Of a stretch of DNA of 64,000 nucleotides, positions 21,501 through 33,915 are shown piece by piece. The notes beneath the pieces are model-generated. The model saw only the letters and a program-made list of their open reading frames with translations, was not told where the DNA came from and made no database searches. Location of the stretch: positions 42,892,329-42,956,328 of the forward strand of contig NW_023601212.1 of assembly GCF_014898055.3 (NCBI RefSeq). Reading direction: 5' to 3'. Position numbers and translations under genes: made by a program. Positions within the stretch are counted from its first letter, which is position 1. The number at the start of each line of letters is the position of its first letter. Origin of the DNA: Talpa occidentalis. Taxonomy: Eukaryota; Chordata; Mammalia; Eulipotyphla; Talpidae.

Positions 21501-22850
21501 TAGTATTCTAAATGCCTTCTACATAAGAGAGAGGATTCTATAGTATGAACGTACTAGTATGAACCATAGTCTGTTTAACAATTTACCTATTGAAGGACAC
21601 TCCCCCCCTCCTCTCAGTTTTTGACTATTACAAATAAAGCTAATCCCAGAATGTTTTATTTCAATTTTTCTTTAAAGACTCATATTAAGCGCATTAACAT
21701 TTTTTTTGTGGGCTGAGTTTTCTTTCAAATTTGGGTAATCAGGTGATTTATAAATAACTCCTTTAGTAAAATTTTGGAGGTTTCTGTGGACTTTTTACTT
21801 TTTTCCAGTTGTGAGAACTGGTTGACTTTCATTTCTCTGCTTGGGTAGTTGCAGATGTGGGTTCCCTCCCACTCCTCCTAGTTCGGCATTACTTCATGCA
21901 GGGGTTGGGTGCAGTGTGATTTGCAGCTGTTAAGGGATGGTTGGAGGCCCAGTTGATGCTTTGGATCAAGAAGATGGAAGCAGACTGGGGGCTTGCTTCA
22001 CAGTTGAGAAGGAGACCTGGATGCCTTGGGCTACTTCTCCAAGAGGGTTTCAGTATTTATAAGCACAGGCTGGCCACATTATACTCACTGGGCCAGGCCC
22101 TGGAAATCTGGGTGCACGGGTAGCTCTGAACCACTCACTGAGATGTGGGAAGGTCCCTTCCCTTCTCTGTCACAATCACTAAACAGAGGAATTGACACTA
22201 ATGCTCTCTTCATCATCATCCTTCTTTGGCATTTGTAGACCCTGTGTTTTTCTGAACCCCATAAATAGAAAGATTGATGAGGATATGAAGGTTTGGTAAG
22301 TTCATTGTTTTCTAAAATGCAAGGTGCTTAACAGTAATTTCTGGCAAGTGGCATTAGAGAAACTTTTCAATTACAGATGCAGAACTCCACCCACTCCCAA
22401 TACTCTTTCAAGGTTGCTGAAATTTCAAAGGAAAAATTTCAGTCTGGTGCTAGTATATCTTTAAAAAATCATTTACATAGTGTGTGTGTATATATATAGC
22501 ATCAGTCTTTGCACACATACGCATGAAATCATATGTATAATTTTATTCTTAAAACATCATATAGTAAAATAGATATTTTTCAGTATAGCTCAGTAAATTT
22601 TATCACAGGCCACCACCACCACAATCAGGATACAGAACAGCTCCATCACCCCAAAATACTCCCTTATACTATCTTATTTATAGTCATATACATCCTTTTC
22701 TGACTCCCTGCAACCACTGATTTGTCCTCGCTCACTGTGGTTTTGTCGCTTAGAGAGTATATGTGAGTGGAGCCATATAGTATGTAAACTTCTGAAACTG
22801 GCTTCTTGGACTCAGCGTGATTTTTTTTAAGCTTATGGGTAGAGAATCCC
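21501..22850. other. unassigned sequence with possible L1 pieces
   Basis: Stretches around 21560-21640 and 22545-22800 resemble old L1 3'-UTR (pattern CACCACCACAATCAGGATACAGAAC). No gene signals. A GT/AT microsatellite lies at 22481-22498. Confidence 0.4.
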
Positions 22851-23340
22851 GCCCCCGCCCCCAATTTTACTGAGATAAAATTGACATATAACATTGTACT
22901 ATTTTGAGTTGTTTAACATGATTTGATATATCTGTTGCAAATACAATAATTTTCTTAAAATCCACCACCTCACCTAGTTAAAAGTTTTTCTTATGAGGAA
23001 AAGTTTAAGATCTACTCTCTTAGCAACTATCAAATATGCAATGTAGTACGTGTCCATGATGTGAATTATACCACCAGGACTTATTTTAGAACTGGAAATT
23101 TGCATATTTTGACCACCTTCATCCATCTCCCCCATCCAACTCCCCACCTCTGGCAACCACCAATCTCTTCTCTGAGCATAACTGTTTTGACATTCATCAA
23201 AATTACTGTATTTCAATAGTTTGTCCTTTTATTGCTGAGTAGTGTTACATCATATGGATGGACCGGTTTGTTTAACCATTTACCTACTGAGGGGCATTTT
23301 GTTTTTTACAGTTTTCATTTATTACAGATAAAGCCCAATG
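22851..23340 (-). repeat. possible old L1 3'-UTR
   Basis: Matches the TTACTGAGATAAAATTGACATATAACATT and CTGCCTCTGGCAACCACCAATCT style of old L1 3'-UTR in broken form. No open frame. Orientation tentative. Confidence 0.45.
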
Positions 23341-23502
23341 AATGATCATGTGCAGGTTTGTGTGACTTAGGTTGTTTAATATCCTCTCTGGCCTCCCAAC
23401 CCATTTAGAATAAAATCCAGTAGAAGCACAAGAGGATGTGAGTGGGTCCCAGAAGCTACACCCTATGTCAGGCATGGGGAAGCCAGATGGTTATAGTACC
23501 CA

Positions 23503-23742
23503 TTTTTTTTTAAAGATTTATTTATTTATGCATACAAGAGCTGGGGTACAGGCCAGAGACAGAGTGGTGAGCAGAACAGGCAGATTGAAGTACACTGCTG
23601 AGGGAAGCAGCGGGCAAGTCAGGAGAGGTCTGCTGTGCCATGTGGGTTGCTCCCTGGTTGGCCAGAGATTGAATTCGAGCTGCAGAGGCTGCAGACAGCT
23701 TCATAGGTTGATTCTTAACCCCTTGTGCCACCAGGTAAGTCC
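23503..23742 (-). repeat. tRNA-derived SINE (minus)
   Basis: Flanked by TATAGTACCCA at 23492-23502 and 23743-23753, perfect over 11 bp. Slightly short because of small internal deletions in the body. Confidence 0.9.
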
Positions 23743-23753
23743 TATAGTACCCA

Positions 23754-24205
23754 CGCTTGAGATGCTTCCAGTTAGGGGACCCAGGCATCTTCTATCACAA
23801 GCTGTATGAATTTGAGCACCTTCCATAACTTCTCTGTGCTTCATATTCCTCAACTGCAAAATGGGATAATGCTAATACACTTTCCTGACAGGGTTTTTGT
23901 GAGGGTTAATGAGTTAACACGTAAGCACATTGTAAGTGCTTGACAAAACGTAATGATCTATTTCTTGATCGCTCTGGGAGTTTAACAGGGTCTAGAAGGC
24001 CCCTAGGAAGTTTGCACTTTATCCTGTTGACTGCAGGCCCTTGTTGAGTTTGGACTGAGCTGATAGGTGGGAGACAAGAAGGAGAGGTACTAGTTTAGAC
24101 ACTGTTACAACAATCCAGAATAACTCTCAGAGTGGATTGTATTGGAATGGATTCAAGCAGCAAGTATAAATAATGTAGCCTAATGGGTGGGTTCTTGTGT
24201 CCAAG
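23754..24205. other. unassigned sequence
   Basis: Resembles MIR-type old SINE around 23790-23950 (CAACTGCAAAATGGGATAATG, then GAGTTAACACGTAAGCACA). Otherwise nothing recognised. Confidence 0.4.
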
Positions 24206-24580
24206 CCATTGAGGTGTAACTACTGCCACACGGACTGAAAATTAGCAAGCTCAGGTTTATTGTAAGAGAGACTCATGACAGCAGGCGGGGGTCCAAGGGA
24301 GGAGCCCATTACTGTTGGAGGTAGGTTTACTTTTGTAATCTCTCATGGGGACTTTCCCGATTGGGTGCTTTTCCACTATCCCCCTTTGCCTCATTGTCCC
24401 ACTTTGCCACCCAGGGGTGTGAAGCCACCACAAACTATTGCTGTGTGTCTCTATATGCCTCTTGTGGTTACCAGCCTCTGTGAGCTTTCTGCTCCCTTCT
24501 CAGTCTGCTATCTTACAAGCAGCCCTTGCCAGCTCTTGCAGGTCAGTTCCCTAACCAGCTAGCTCTCTACTCCCTCAATA
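24206..24580 (-). repeat. possible LTR (minus)
   Basis: GGTTTATTGTAAG near 24255 reads as a poly(A) signal (ACAATAAACC) on the complement, followed by a C/T-rich stretch. It is an LTR-like layout without resolved ends. Confidence 0.35.
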
Positions 24581-25620
24581 ATGCATTTGAGGAATTTTGC
24601 TAAAACGGGCAAACCAAAGGCAGAGAATGTGGGGGTAAATGGAGCTATTGCTTTTTAGACGGATAAACTCAAATCCTAGGTGTGATCCAGTAGAAGATAA
24701 AGGGTGAGGTTGAATTTTAGAAGGAAATCCCAGAAGATGACAAGGGCTGGAAGCCAGAGTAAAAGTGGATTTGCCTTGAATGGAAGCAGGGGCATACCAG
24801 AATAACTCCCCCTTCTCTTATAGGAACACTGCTCAGAGTTCAGGTGGCTGGAAAGTGGTGGACCCCGGACTACGCCGAGCTACCAAAATCTCAAAGGTCC
24901 AAAAGGGGACGGGGTCTCCAGAGGTAAGGGACCAACACCAGGACGGGCCTACCCAGAGAAGCTGCAGCTTTTGCAGAGTGTGGAAGGGATAGGAGGCGGG
25001 GCTTGGTGTGAGCGACGGGCTTGCTGACTACAGGCTTGCAAGGAAGGCTCAGGATGGTGGACTCTGGGGAGCGAGCCCGTGACGGCACACGCCCGGTCAA
25101 CGTCGGGCAGCTAACAGCAGGGCTGATGTAAAAAGTGGGACGGGCCCAGTAGGCCCGGAACCTACGGGCCTGCCCTGTGGAGTCAACGCATGCCTGGCAG
25201 GCCTGCCCGCGAGTGTCTCGGCTAGTAGAAGGCGCCGAGGGGCAGGACCTCCTGAGTGCATGCCAATGAGAGGCGAGGGGAGGCGGAGCCTGCCAACAGG
25301 GTAGCCAGTAGAGACTGGGCTCTTACAGGAAGTCCCGGGTCGTGGCAGCGGCTCTGCGTACCGGCTTCGGACCGGACTACGGGACGCCGTTGATCCAAAC
25401 GAGTGAAAGGGGCGCGGCTGCGCGCCCGCATCACATGACCCGAAGAGCGCCGAATTCCTCTGGAGTCGGCGCCATTTTCCTGTAGGTGAAGGTTGAAGGG
25501 CCCCCCCGGGGTCTCGGGAACATCCTGATGCTATTTGGCCTGGACCCGTGGTGTGGGGCCTGGGGTCAGACTCGGGCTCGGCTGCTTCCAGGGGGGAGGG
25601 GCCTGGTTTGTGGGGAATCG
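24581..25620. other. upstream flank of ILVBL, GC rising
   Basis: GC and CpG content climb from about 24900. A CTGTAG/GTGAAG splice-donor-like site at 25485/25486 could end an alternative 5' untranslated exon. I could not place the first exon with confidence. Confidence 0.4.
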
Positions 25621-25790
25621 CGCTCGCTCACCTAGGGGCGTGGCCTCATCCAGTGACGTCACGTGGGTGGGGCGCACTAGTGGGGCTGAGTTTCGGGACC
25701 TTTATATAAAAGAGGGGCGGGGCTGTCTTCCGGTTCTTTGAGAAACTGCTAAGTGGGAAATGTCGCTTCAGGGACCTGTAGTAGCCTCAC
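25621..25790 (+). promoter_or_regulatory. ILVBL promoter: CRE/E-box and TATA in a CpG-rich region
   Basis: TGACGTCA, the full palindromic CRE for CREB/ATF factors, lies at 25654-25661. It overlaps CACGTG, the E-box of USF/MYC factors, at 25660-25665. A TATA box, TATATAAA, lies at about 25703-25710, followed by GGGGCGGGG, an Sp1/KLF-type site. Transcription would be expected about 25-30 bp after the TATA, near 25735. The surrounding 500 bp is CpG-rich. This is motif evidence only. Confidence 0.6.
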
Positions 25791-26029
25791 CTTCGGTGCT
25801 GGGGTAGTAGCGTTCGGGGGCTGGCGCCCAGAGACGGGGCTTGGCCCTCGCGAGGCGTGGCCTGGCCCCGAGAGCGGCGTGGCCCTGCCCTGTGCTGACT
25901 CGCGAGGGGCGTGGCCGCGCAGAGGTCGGGACGGGGGCGTGGCCCGGGCCCCGGGCTGGGTGAATTGGCCGACTGCTTGACTTCTGTGTCCGCTCTAGGT
26001 CCTGACCTTTCTCCTCAAGGTGCCGTCTC

Positions 26030-29000
26030 ATGGAGACCCTCGACGCTTCCGCGCCTGCCAGGAGCTTCTTCCCCTCCTTCTTGTTCCTGGTCTGCGGAAC
26101 CTTGGGGGCCGCCCTGCTGGGTGCCGCGCATCGCCTGGGGCTCCTCTATCAGTTGATGCACAAGGTTCGTGGGCAAAGGTGGGCAGTGGGCTGGGGACAG
26201 CCAAAGAAGGAGCGGACTCCCGGTGCGCCTTCCAGCCCAGCCACCTTACTGTTGGGGAAAGCCTGAGTCAGACACATGGTTTGTCCTCATTGCCAGGCTG
26301 CATATAGGTCCTGGACTTTGTCATTAGTCAGAGATAATAGCACTGAGCACCCTGCTTAACTCCATCCCTAGGGCCCTCAAGCTCTTTTCAGAGTAATGCC
26401 CTTTAAACCGGGTGTGGTCAGGATGGGTCAAAGGAAGGCAGCAGAGGACATTACTGTAACAATTTTGTTACTGTGGCTCTCTGCTGAGCTCATTGCTTTT
26501 CATATGTGCTCCTCAGTACTTACCTGAATAGGTCTTGGTTTGTCTTTATTTTCTAAAAGAGGGAACAGACCTGGAGATGTTGTGCGGTAGCTTACTGTAG
26601 ATGATCTTTGGGGAAGATACGACCATGTATCTTGCACTGAACTACTTGGCTCCTCTCAGTGTCCCTGTTTCCCAGACCCCTTCCCCAGCCCTCCTAGCTT
26701 GGAATAACTTTGACTCCTTCCCAGCCCTTCCTTCCTGAGCAGAGATTAATCCCTCTTTCCCCAAGCTTCCTCTTCAGCTTTTACTCTTCCAACCCGGAGC
26801 AACAGTACTAGCCTTGAGGACTTGTGGAGTTCAAGGCAAAGGTCATTGTTTTGGGGGGCCGTGAGGAATCCGGTGCTGGGTGGACATAGCACAGTCTGTG
26901 CCAGCAGGCTGTTCTATGCCAGGCACATGGTAGCTGGCACCTGTCTACTGGGCCTGGCCCAGTGAGTGGGAGGGTATTAGTTAGGTGGGGTCAGTGCTTA
27001 TGCTGCCTAAATACGGAATGACAGGCAGTTCTAGAATCCCAACAGATGACCTCTGGCCAAACTTCCCTGAATTCTGTAGGTCTGCCTTCCCTCTTTTCTC
27101 TATCTGATTGCCCCACCATCCCTGAGGCGGGAGGTATAACAGAGTAGGCACTTTAGTTCTATGGGACTTTGAATCTTGTTCAGGTTAGCCTTGGTCACCT
27201 TAGCTGAAAAGGATATAATGACAAGACAGCTGATCCGATGATATGCCTTGCTGTGGGCTGGGTGTGTAATATGTGCTTAAAAAACACCACTTGACTCCTT
27301 CCCTCCTTCTGGGGGGTGGGGGAATCACCCTTTTTCCCACCCACTTTGGTGCCCTTGACAGTCTTGTTCCTGCTCTTCCTCGGGCCCAGGTGGACAAGGC
27401 AAGCATCCGGCATGGTGGGGAGAATGTGGCAGCTGTGCTGAGGGCCCACGGCGTGCGATTCCTCTTCACACTGGTTGGTGGGCACATTTCACCAGTGCTG
27501 GTGGCCTGTGAGAAGCTGGGCATTCGCGTGGTGGACACACGCCATGAAGTCACGGCTGTTTTTGCTGCTGATGCTGTGGCCCGCCTGACTGGTAGGGGTA
27601 GAGAGGAGAAACCTGGGGGCTGCTGAGACAGGATGGGTGGTCTTTCAGAGGCAGGGTTTTTTTGGGGGGTGGATTGTCAGGAGGATGGGCACAGCTGTGA
27701 TGGGGTCTCTTTTCCAGGGACTGTGGGTGTGGCAGTGGTGACAGCAGGACCGGGACTCACCAACACAGTGACTGCAGTGAAGAATGCGCAGATAGCTCAG
27801 TCCCCTGTGCTGCTTCTGGGTGGTGCTGCCAGCACTCTGCTGCAGGTACCCTGTCCTGAGGCAGGAGTGGGGAGGGGTTGCTGGGACACTTGAAGGGCTC
27901 ATATATTGACTCTCTGGACTTCTTGTCTCCACCAGAACCGGGGTGCACTTCAGGCTATTGATCACATTTCCCTGTTCCGGCCTCTCTGCAAGTTCAGTGC
28001 ATCTGTGCGGAGGGTGCGGGACATTGTGCCTACCCTGAGGGCTGCGATGGCTGCTGCCCAGTCAGGCACTCCAGGTAGGGAGTTGACTGCTGGGCAGTGG
28101 TCTGGACATAGTGCCTATGGGCGAGGAGACACCACAGGCTCAGGGTCCTCTCTGTCCTTGTAGGCCCCGTGTTTGTGGAGCTACCCATTGATGTGCTGTA
28201 CCCCTACTTCATGGTCCGGAAGGAGATGGTGCCAGCCAAGCCACCCAAGGGCCTTTTAGGGCAAGTGGTGTACTGGTGAGTAATCTGCTCCACCATGCCC
28301 TGCCATTCCCTGCTCTCCTGCAGCCTCCTGCCATTACCCGTTACTCCTTGACTCTTTCTTTGATTTGTACAACAATTGAGAGGAACCAGCCATGGGAAGA
28401 GCATTCCAGGTAGAGGAACTAGCATATGCAAAGACCATGAAGCAGGAATAAACATGGTAGGTTGGGAAAGCAAGGTAGTCCTCATGGTGACAGCAGGTGA
28501 ACAAAGTCGGGAGATGCTGGGGCTGAGTTCAGAGCAGCCCTCAGGACCCACAGGCTGAACCTGGGGTTTTGTTTTTAATTTGATGTGCATCGTGAAGCAT
28601 TGCAGGGCCTTAGCAGGGGCTTGGGATGCCCTGATTTGTTTTTTTTTTTTTTACATTACTCTGGCTGCTGCTAGAGAATGAACTCTGGGGTTGGGTGGAA
28701 ACTGGGACACCAGGCAGGAGCTGCAGTAATTACTGGAATGAGAGGTGAGGTGGGCCTGGCTGTTGGATGCCTCGGCCTCTGTCAGGCCAGGATAAGGGAT
28801 GTGACATGGGCTTAGCTCACTCTAGGACTTTGAGTGGCAAGAGACTGGGTTTTTTGATGGAGCAGGATGGTGGGGCTGCTCTGGGACAGCTGGAAACTCT
28901 TTAAAGTGGATGAATAGTGCCTGCTTTTCTCTCCAGACTAGATTCTGTGAAGAATAAAGTGAGATCATTCCAATAGTGCTGAATGTTGAAGTATAAAAGA

Positions 29001-32000
29001 ATTACCCATTACTCCCATAAATAAGAACAGGGATGAGTCCAGTATCACATCAGGTTTAAGGCAACATGTCTTCCAACGTGGATAGGGAATCAGATCTAGA
29101 GAGGGAGGTTCAGGGAGGATCCTGAACACACAGGATGTGGGCAGGCTGAACTTTTAAATGACTTCATTCTGTGGCCCTTGGCAGCCTTTTCTTCCCTGCT
29201 CCTGCCCCCTCTTCTCCCTTTTTCCTCTCCTTTCTTGGGCTGCCCCTCCTCAGCCCCTGCGAGGTTGACTCTTCTCTTGTTTTTTCTTTTCATATTTGTT
29301 CCATCTTTGGCCTCTTTATTCTCTGCACTCTTGACCCCTTCTTGAAAGAAAAGAGAGGCTTCTGGGTCCCATGGCTTCCTCCCATGTGTATTGCTTTTGG
29401 TCTGGTTGGGTGTTCCTTAAGGGTAGGGCTGAACAGCTTTTATTTTTGTGCCTTCAAGGTCCTGCAAAGACTGAAGCCCATGTCTGCCATGCATAGGAGG
29501 GAGAATTGATCCTGGCCTTGGCCTTGCTATATACTTGACCCTGGTGTGCCACACCTGCATCAGTTGTTTCTGAGGGTCTCTGTCTGGTTGGGATGGTCAC
29601 CAGAAGCTTCATAGGGAAAACAGGCACATGGTTTGTCTGGCCCTGGGCTGTTGCCCATCCACTTGGGGCCTGTCCCCCTTCCCTCCTGGCCCTTCTCTTC
29701 CTTCAGTTCTTGGAACCCTGGTGATTACTTTTGATAATCGCGCCTTCCTTTTCCATTCACAGGTACTTAGAAAATCACCTGGCCAACCTTTTTGCAGGAG
29801 CCTGGGAGCCCTGGCCTGAGGGGCCTCTGCCTTTGGACATCCCCCAGGCACCTCCTCTGCAGGTGAATTGCCTATTGCCTCTCTTCCCTGATTAAGGAAC
29901 ATTCTTTCCCCCCACAATCCCCCTCCCCCCTCCGCAGGATGGACTCTCGTGCATGAGTGAGATCTTGGCTACCCCTCCTATGAGAGGGTGAGGCTGTGAT
30001 CTTGGGTGATAATGGTGACTTAGGGTTCATGCTTTGAGTTCCGTCTCTCACCCCAGGTTCAGCGCTGTGTGGAGATTTTGAGCCGGGCCAAAAAGCCTCT
30101 CCTTTTGCTGGGGAGCCAGGCCATGCTGCCCCCGATAGCCGCCCACAAGCTTCGGTGAGAAGCCTCAACTCCCTTCTTATCCTCACATTCCTGGTACCTG
30201 GTCCTCTAGTGCCCAGTTGGAGATGGGGCAGGCCCTTGGCCACATTCACCCCTGCTCTGCCTATTTCCTACTCCCCAGGGCTACTGTGGAGACCTTGGGC
30301 ATCCCATGTTTCCTGGGCGGGATGGCACGGGGGCTGCTGGGCCGCAACCACCCCCTCCACATCCGGCAGAACCGCAGCACTGCCCTCAAGAAGGCTGACG
30401 TCGTCATCCTGGCAGGTGGGCCTTGGCCTCTCCCCACTCCTTTCCCTGCATCCCCTCACTCTACTAAGTTGCCCCTCCAAGTTAGGTCCTTGCTGGCAGC
30501 CCACCTTCATAGTCACCTGCCTTCTTACTGCTAAGCTGCCCTTCCCCTTTGAAGGGTTTTGTACCAGCCTATGCCTGTAGTGCAGAGGAGCTCTGACCAA
30601 GTGCTGCTGTGTACTGTCACCAGCTTCTGAAAGGTACCCTTTGGTACTTTATGCATTGTTCACATGACATGTATATGCTGTGATGTCAAGTGTTTCCAAT
30701 CCCTGAATGTACATTAGAGCTGTATTTGTTAGCTTCTGCTGTGTAACCACTCCCAAACCCCACAGCTGGAAATGCACTTTTCATTTCTTAGGACCCTCCC
30801 TCTGACTAGGTGGTAGTTGGTTTAGCTGGCTCATTTATGGGTCTGCATTGTGGAGGCAGGAAGGCAGCTGTACTGGTCCACATGGGGCTTTCCCATGGAC
30901 TTGTGGGGTGACCACCTGTAGGCTGATGCAGCAAGAGTTCAGCTGGGATAATGGGGTTCTCTCTTCACTCACATTCTTCATGTGTCTCAGCATCCAGAAG
31001 GCTAGCCTGGCTGGTTCAGTTGGTGGAGGGTGAGAAAGAGGGGCTGGGGGACATATTTATTTACGAGAGAGTGGAAGCTGCAAGACTCCTTGAAACCAGG
31101 TCTCTGCACATTATCAGTCCTGCTGCGTTCTGCTGGCCAAAGCACATCCCACGACCAGCTCAGATTTGAGGGATAGGGAGCTTCAAAGCCATTGCAGATG
31201 GCACAGGTACAGGGAGAGCTGAAGAAAAAAGACTTTTTGCATTCAGTCTGCCATGGTGGATAAAGTCAGGTAGCTCTTGGCACATTGGCCCTCTGTCCAC
31301 TGACACCCTATTGTCCACCCCAGGAATTGTGTGTGACTTCCGCCTGTCCTATGGCCGTGTCCTCAACCGCAGCAGCAAGATCATCATTGTCAACCGGAAC
31401 CGGAAAGAGATGTTGTTAAACTCAGACATGTTCTGGAAACCCCATGAGGCTGTGCACGGTGAGCCATCAGTGCCCCCCTGCATATCTGTGCTCCTCGTGG
31501 TCCTTCCTGTTGGCCTCTGCTGCAGCAGGGTGCTGGTGGACGTGGTCTGGACCCTGCCTCAGGGCACCCAGTCAGCTAGAGGCATATTTAGCTCTCAGAC
31601 TGATCAGTGCTGCTGCATAAACAAATGGTGGGGTGCACACCAAAGGGAACATGCATTCAATTATGTCCTCTGGCTGCAAACCCTTCCCACTGCTCTTCGG
31701 ACAGAGCGCTCACTTCTTGGACCTGTCACAGCCCTCTGGCCCTGAGTTTGGTCCACTCCATGTGCCCTGCTCTGCCCATCCTCCCAAGAAATGTTGGCTG
31801 TATGCTGCTATAGGTGACCAAGACTCGTGAGAAAAACAGAAGTTGCATTATTGTGTTTGATGGAAAGGTTCAGTGTAGCAGGGGGCAATAAAAGGTTCCA
31901 GGACAGAAATGATGGACCCTGGAGTGGGGATGGATAGGGGTCAGCAACTCAGCTTATCTGAACTGTGTGATCATTTCCAAAGTGCAGATGATGAATTGCA

Positions 32001-33632
32001 CATCAGCATCTCATTTATTTGTTCACTCCGTATGACCAGGTTATAAAGATGTGGTTGGGGGTGGAACTGTGGCTAGTGGTGTGTTCCAGAGGAAGAACTG
32101 GCAGGCGTGCCTGATGTGAGTGTGAGGGGGATGCAAGTGATGAGGCTGGCTTGGGTTATGTGCTCCCTTTGACTTTATCTTCCCTCCTCCTGCCAACTGC
32201 CTCGCCTGGTTCCAGCTGACTCTGGGGTGTTTCACTCATTTTGCCATAGGAGGGTCCCTGGTCTATCTCCTGCTGGGCTGCTACTGGTGACTTCTGCTGT
32301 CTTTTGGGTCTTTGGTGCTGGAAGGGCAGGAGGAGGGTCCCTTTCTGAAGCTCTGCCCTCTTCCTTCTCCAGGAGACGTGGGCTCCTTTATGGTGAAGCT
32401 GGTAGAGGGCCTTCGGGGCCAGATATGGGCCTCGGACTGGGCAGAGGAGTTGAGAGAAGCCGACCGGCAAAAGGAGCAGGCTTTTCGGTGGGGCCCAGGG
32501 GGGAGTGGACATGGGGGTGGTATGGATTCCTAATAGGTTCTGCCACTGGCCCTGCTGACCTGCTCCACCCCTGTGCAGGGAGAAGGCAACAATGCCTGTA
32601 ACCCAGCATCTGAACCCAGTGCGGGTGCTGCAGCTGGTGGAGGAGACTCTACCTGACAACTCGGTTCTGGTGGTCGACGGTGGGGACTTCGTGGGCACTG
32701 CTGCCCACCTGGTGCAGCCTCGTGGTCCCCTGTGCTGGCTGGATCCTGGTAAGAAAGGGCGTATGCCAGGGGCAGCTTCCACTGTATAGGTTCCTTCATA
32801 GTCACTTGCTCTTGGTTATTCTAGGGGCCTTTGGGACTCTGGGGGTTGGCGCAGGATTTGCACTTGGGGCCAAACTGTGTCGGCCAGATGCTGAGGTGAG
32901 TTGGGGACCTGGAGATAAGAGTTTTGCTCCTTTCTGGGCTATGAGCCACCCCAACAATCTTTGGTCCCCCCTCAGGTCTGGTGCCTGTTTGGGGATGGAG
33001 CCTTTGGCTATAGCCTCATCGAATTTGACACCTTTGTCAGACACAAGGTAACTTGGCAGCCCCAAGGGAGCCTCAGAACCTGTGGTTCTGGGGCATGTTG
33101 TCAGGGGTGGGTAGCCTGTGGGTAGAGCTGCTTCTGTCAGGGCTCTTGTCCTTTCTTCCATCCTTGTGGTGGCTAACTGTGGGACTGAAGCTGTGGCCTG
33201 GCCTTACCCTCTCCCTGCAGATCCCAGTGATGGCCTTGATAGGGAATGATGCTGGCTGGACCCAGATTTCTCGGGAGCAGGTGCCCAATCTGGGCAGCAA
33301 TGTGGCCTGTGGCTTGGCCTACACGGGTGAGGAGCCTGGGTGTGGTGGGAGTGCAGGGAAGCTGTTTCAGGTCCAGCAGGACTTGTGTTCCTCTTCTGGG
33401 GTGGCTACACGGGCTGGCTTCCTTCCACTATCTGACTTGATTTCCTCTTTCAGATTATCATAAGGCAGCCATGGGTTTGGGAGCCCAGGGTTTGCTGCTT
33501 TCACGGGAGAATGAAGATCAGGTGGTTAAGGTACTGCATGATGCCCAGCAGCAGTACCAAGATGGCCACCCAGTGGTGGTCAACATCCTCATTGGAAGGA
33601 CAGACTTTCGTGATGGTGCCATTTCCATATAG
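26030..33632 (+). CDS. ILVBL: ILVBL (HACL2), 2-hydroxyacyl-CoA lyase 2 / acetolactate synthase-like, 15 coding exons
   Basis: Thiamine-pyrophosphate enzyme of the ER membrane. The family is known to cleave 2-hydroxy fatty acyl-CoA in alpha-oxidation, including in phytosphingosine breakdown. Coding exons by GT-AG sites: 26030-26164, 27390-27591, 27718-27845, 27936-28074, 28164-28275, 29763-29862, 30057-30154, 30279-30415, 31324-31458, 32373-32487, 32579-32748, 32825-32895, 32976-33047, 33221-33326, 33454-33632. They total 1899 bp, 632 codons plus TAG, which equals the human length as I recall it. Residues 14-34 form a hydrophobic anchor. The N-terminal TPP domain runs from about residue 52 and has the RHE glutamate at E98, expected to activate the cofactor. 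A central domain covers about 255-395. The C-terminal TPP domain has GDG at 520-522 and N547, the metal/diphosphate-binding motif. The start ATG has G at +4 and lies 31 bp inside the exon that opens at 25999. No stop or frameshift was found, so the gene looks functional. Confidence 0.96.
26165..27389 (+). other. ILVBL first coding intron
   Basis: Intron of 1225 bp with GT at 26165 and AG at 27388-27389. No SINE of the local family and no further exon signal is visible inside. Confidence 0.7.
28276..29762 (+). other. ILVBL large intron
   Basis: The 1.49-kb intron between codons 239 and 240. It has a T12 run near 28640 and possible old repeat sequence around 28340-29000, but no local-family SINE. 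No coding sequence. Confidence 0.65.
30416..31323 (+). other. ILVBL intron with an old repeat
   Basis: At about 30712-31200 the pattern TTGTTAGCTTCTGCTGTGTAACCA followed by a GTCTGCATTG-type stretch resembles an old MaLR or DNA-transposon repeat. It is too diverged to name. The intron is otherwise plain. Confidence 0.45.
31459..32372 (+). other. ILVBL intron before codon 396
   Basis: A 914-bp intron, with GT at 31459 and AG at 32371-32372. I see no local-family SINE and no other exon. Confidence 0.6.
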
Positions 33633-33850
33633 GGCTTCAAGGATCAGTGCCATTGGGTCTCTTCCCACCCCAGGACTGTGCCCAGCTGGTTTGGAGTCTC
33701 ATTCTTGCCTGCTGTGGGTTTCCTCCAAGGTCCAGTGGCTCGACAACCCGCCCCCTCCACGCCCCCCCCAGGCTCAGATCGGCTCTCTGGCAGTACCGGG
33801 ACTTCTTTTTGTGGGCCCAGCTGTGCCCTTTCCCCATTTCTTACATACTT

Positions 33851-33856
33851 AATAAA
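33851..33856 (+). terminator. ILVBL poly(A) signal
   Basis: Canonical AATAAA 219 bp after the ILVBL stop codon, followed by a GT-rich stretch (TCATCTGTGGTCCATGTGGG). Cleavage is expected near 33870-33880. Confidence 0.8.
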
Positions 33857-33909
33857 TCATCTGTGGTCCATGTGGGCCCGATTACTCATTCAGAACCTGT
33901 GCATATTGA

Positions 33910-33915
33910 TTTATT
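33910..33915 (-). terminator. candidate SYDE1 poly(A) signal
   Basis: TTTATT on + is AATAAA on the complement, 920 bp beyond the SYDE1 stop. Cleavage would fall near 33885-33895, about 10-20 bp from the expected ILVBL end. In human the two genes also end almost against each other. Confidence 0.55.
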
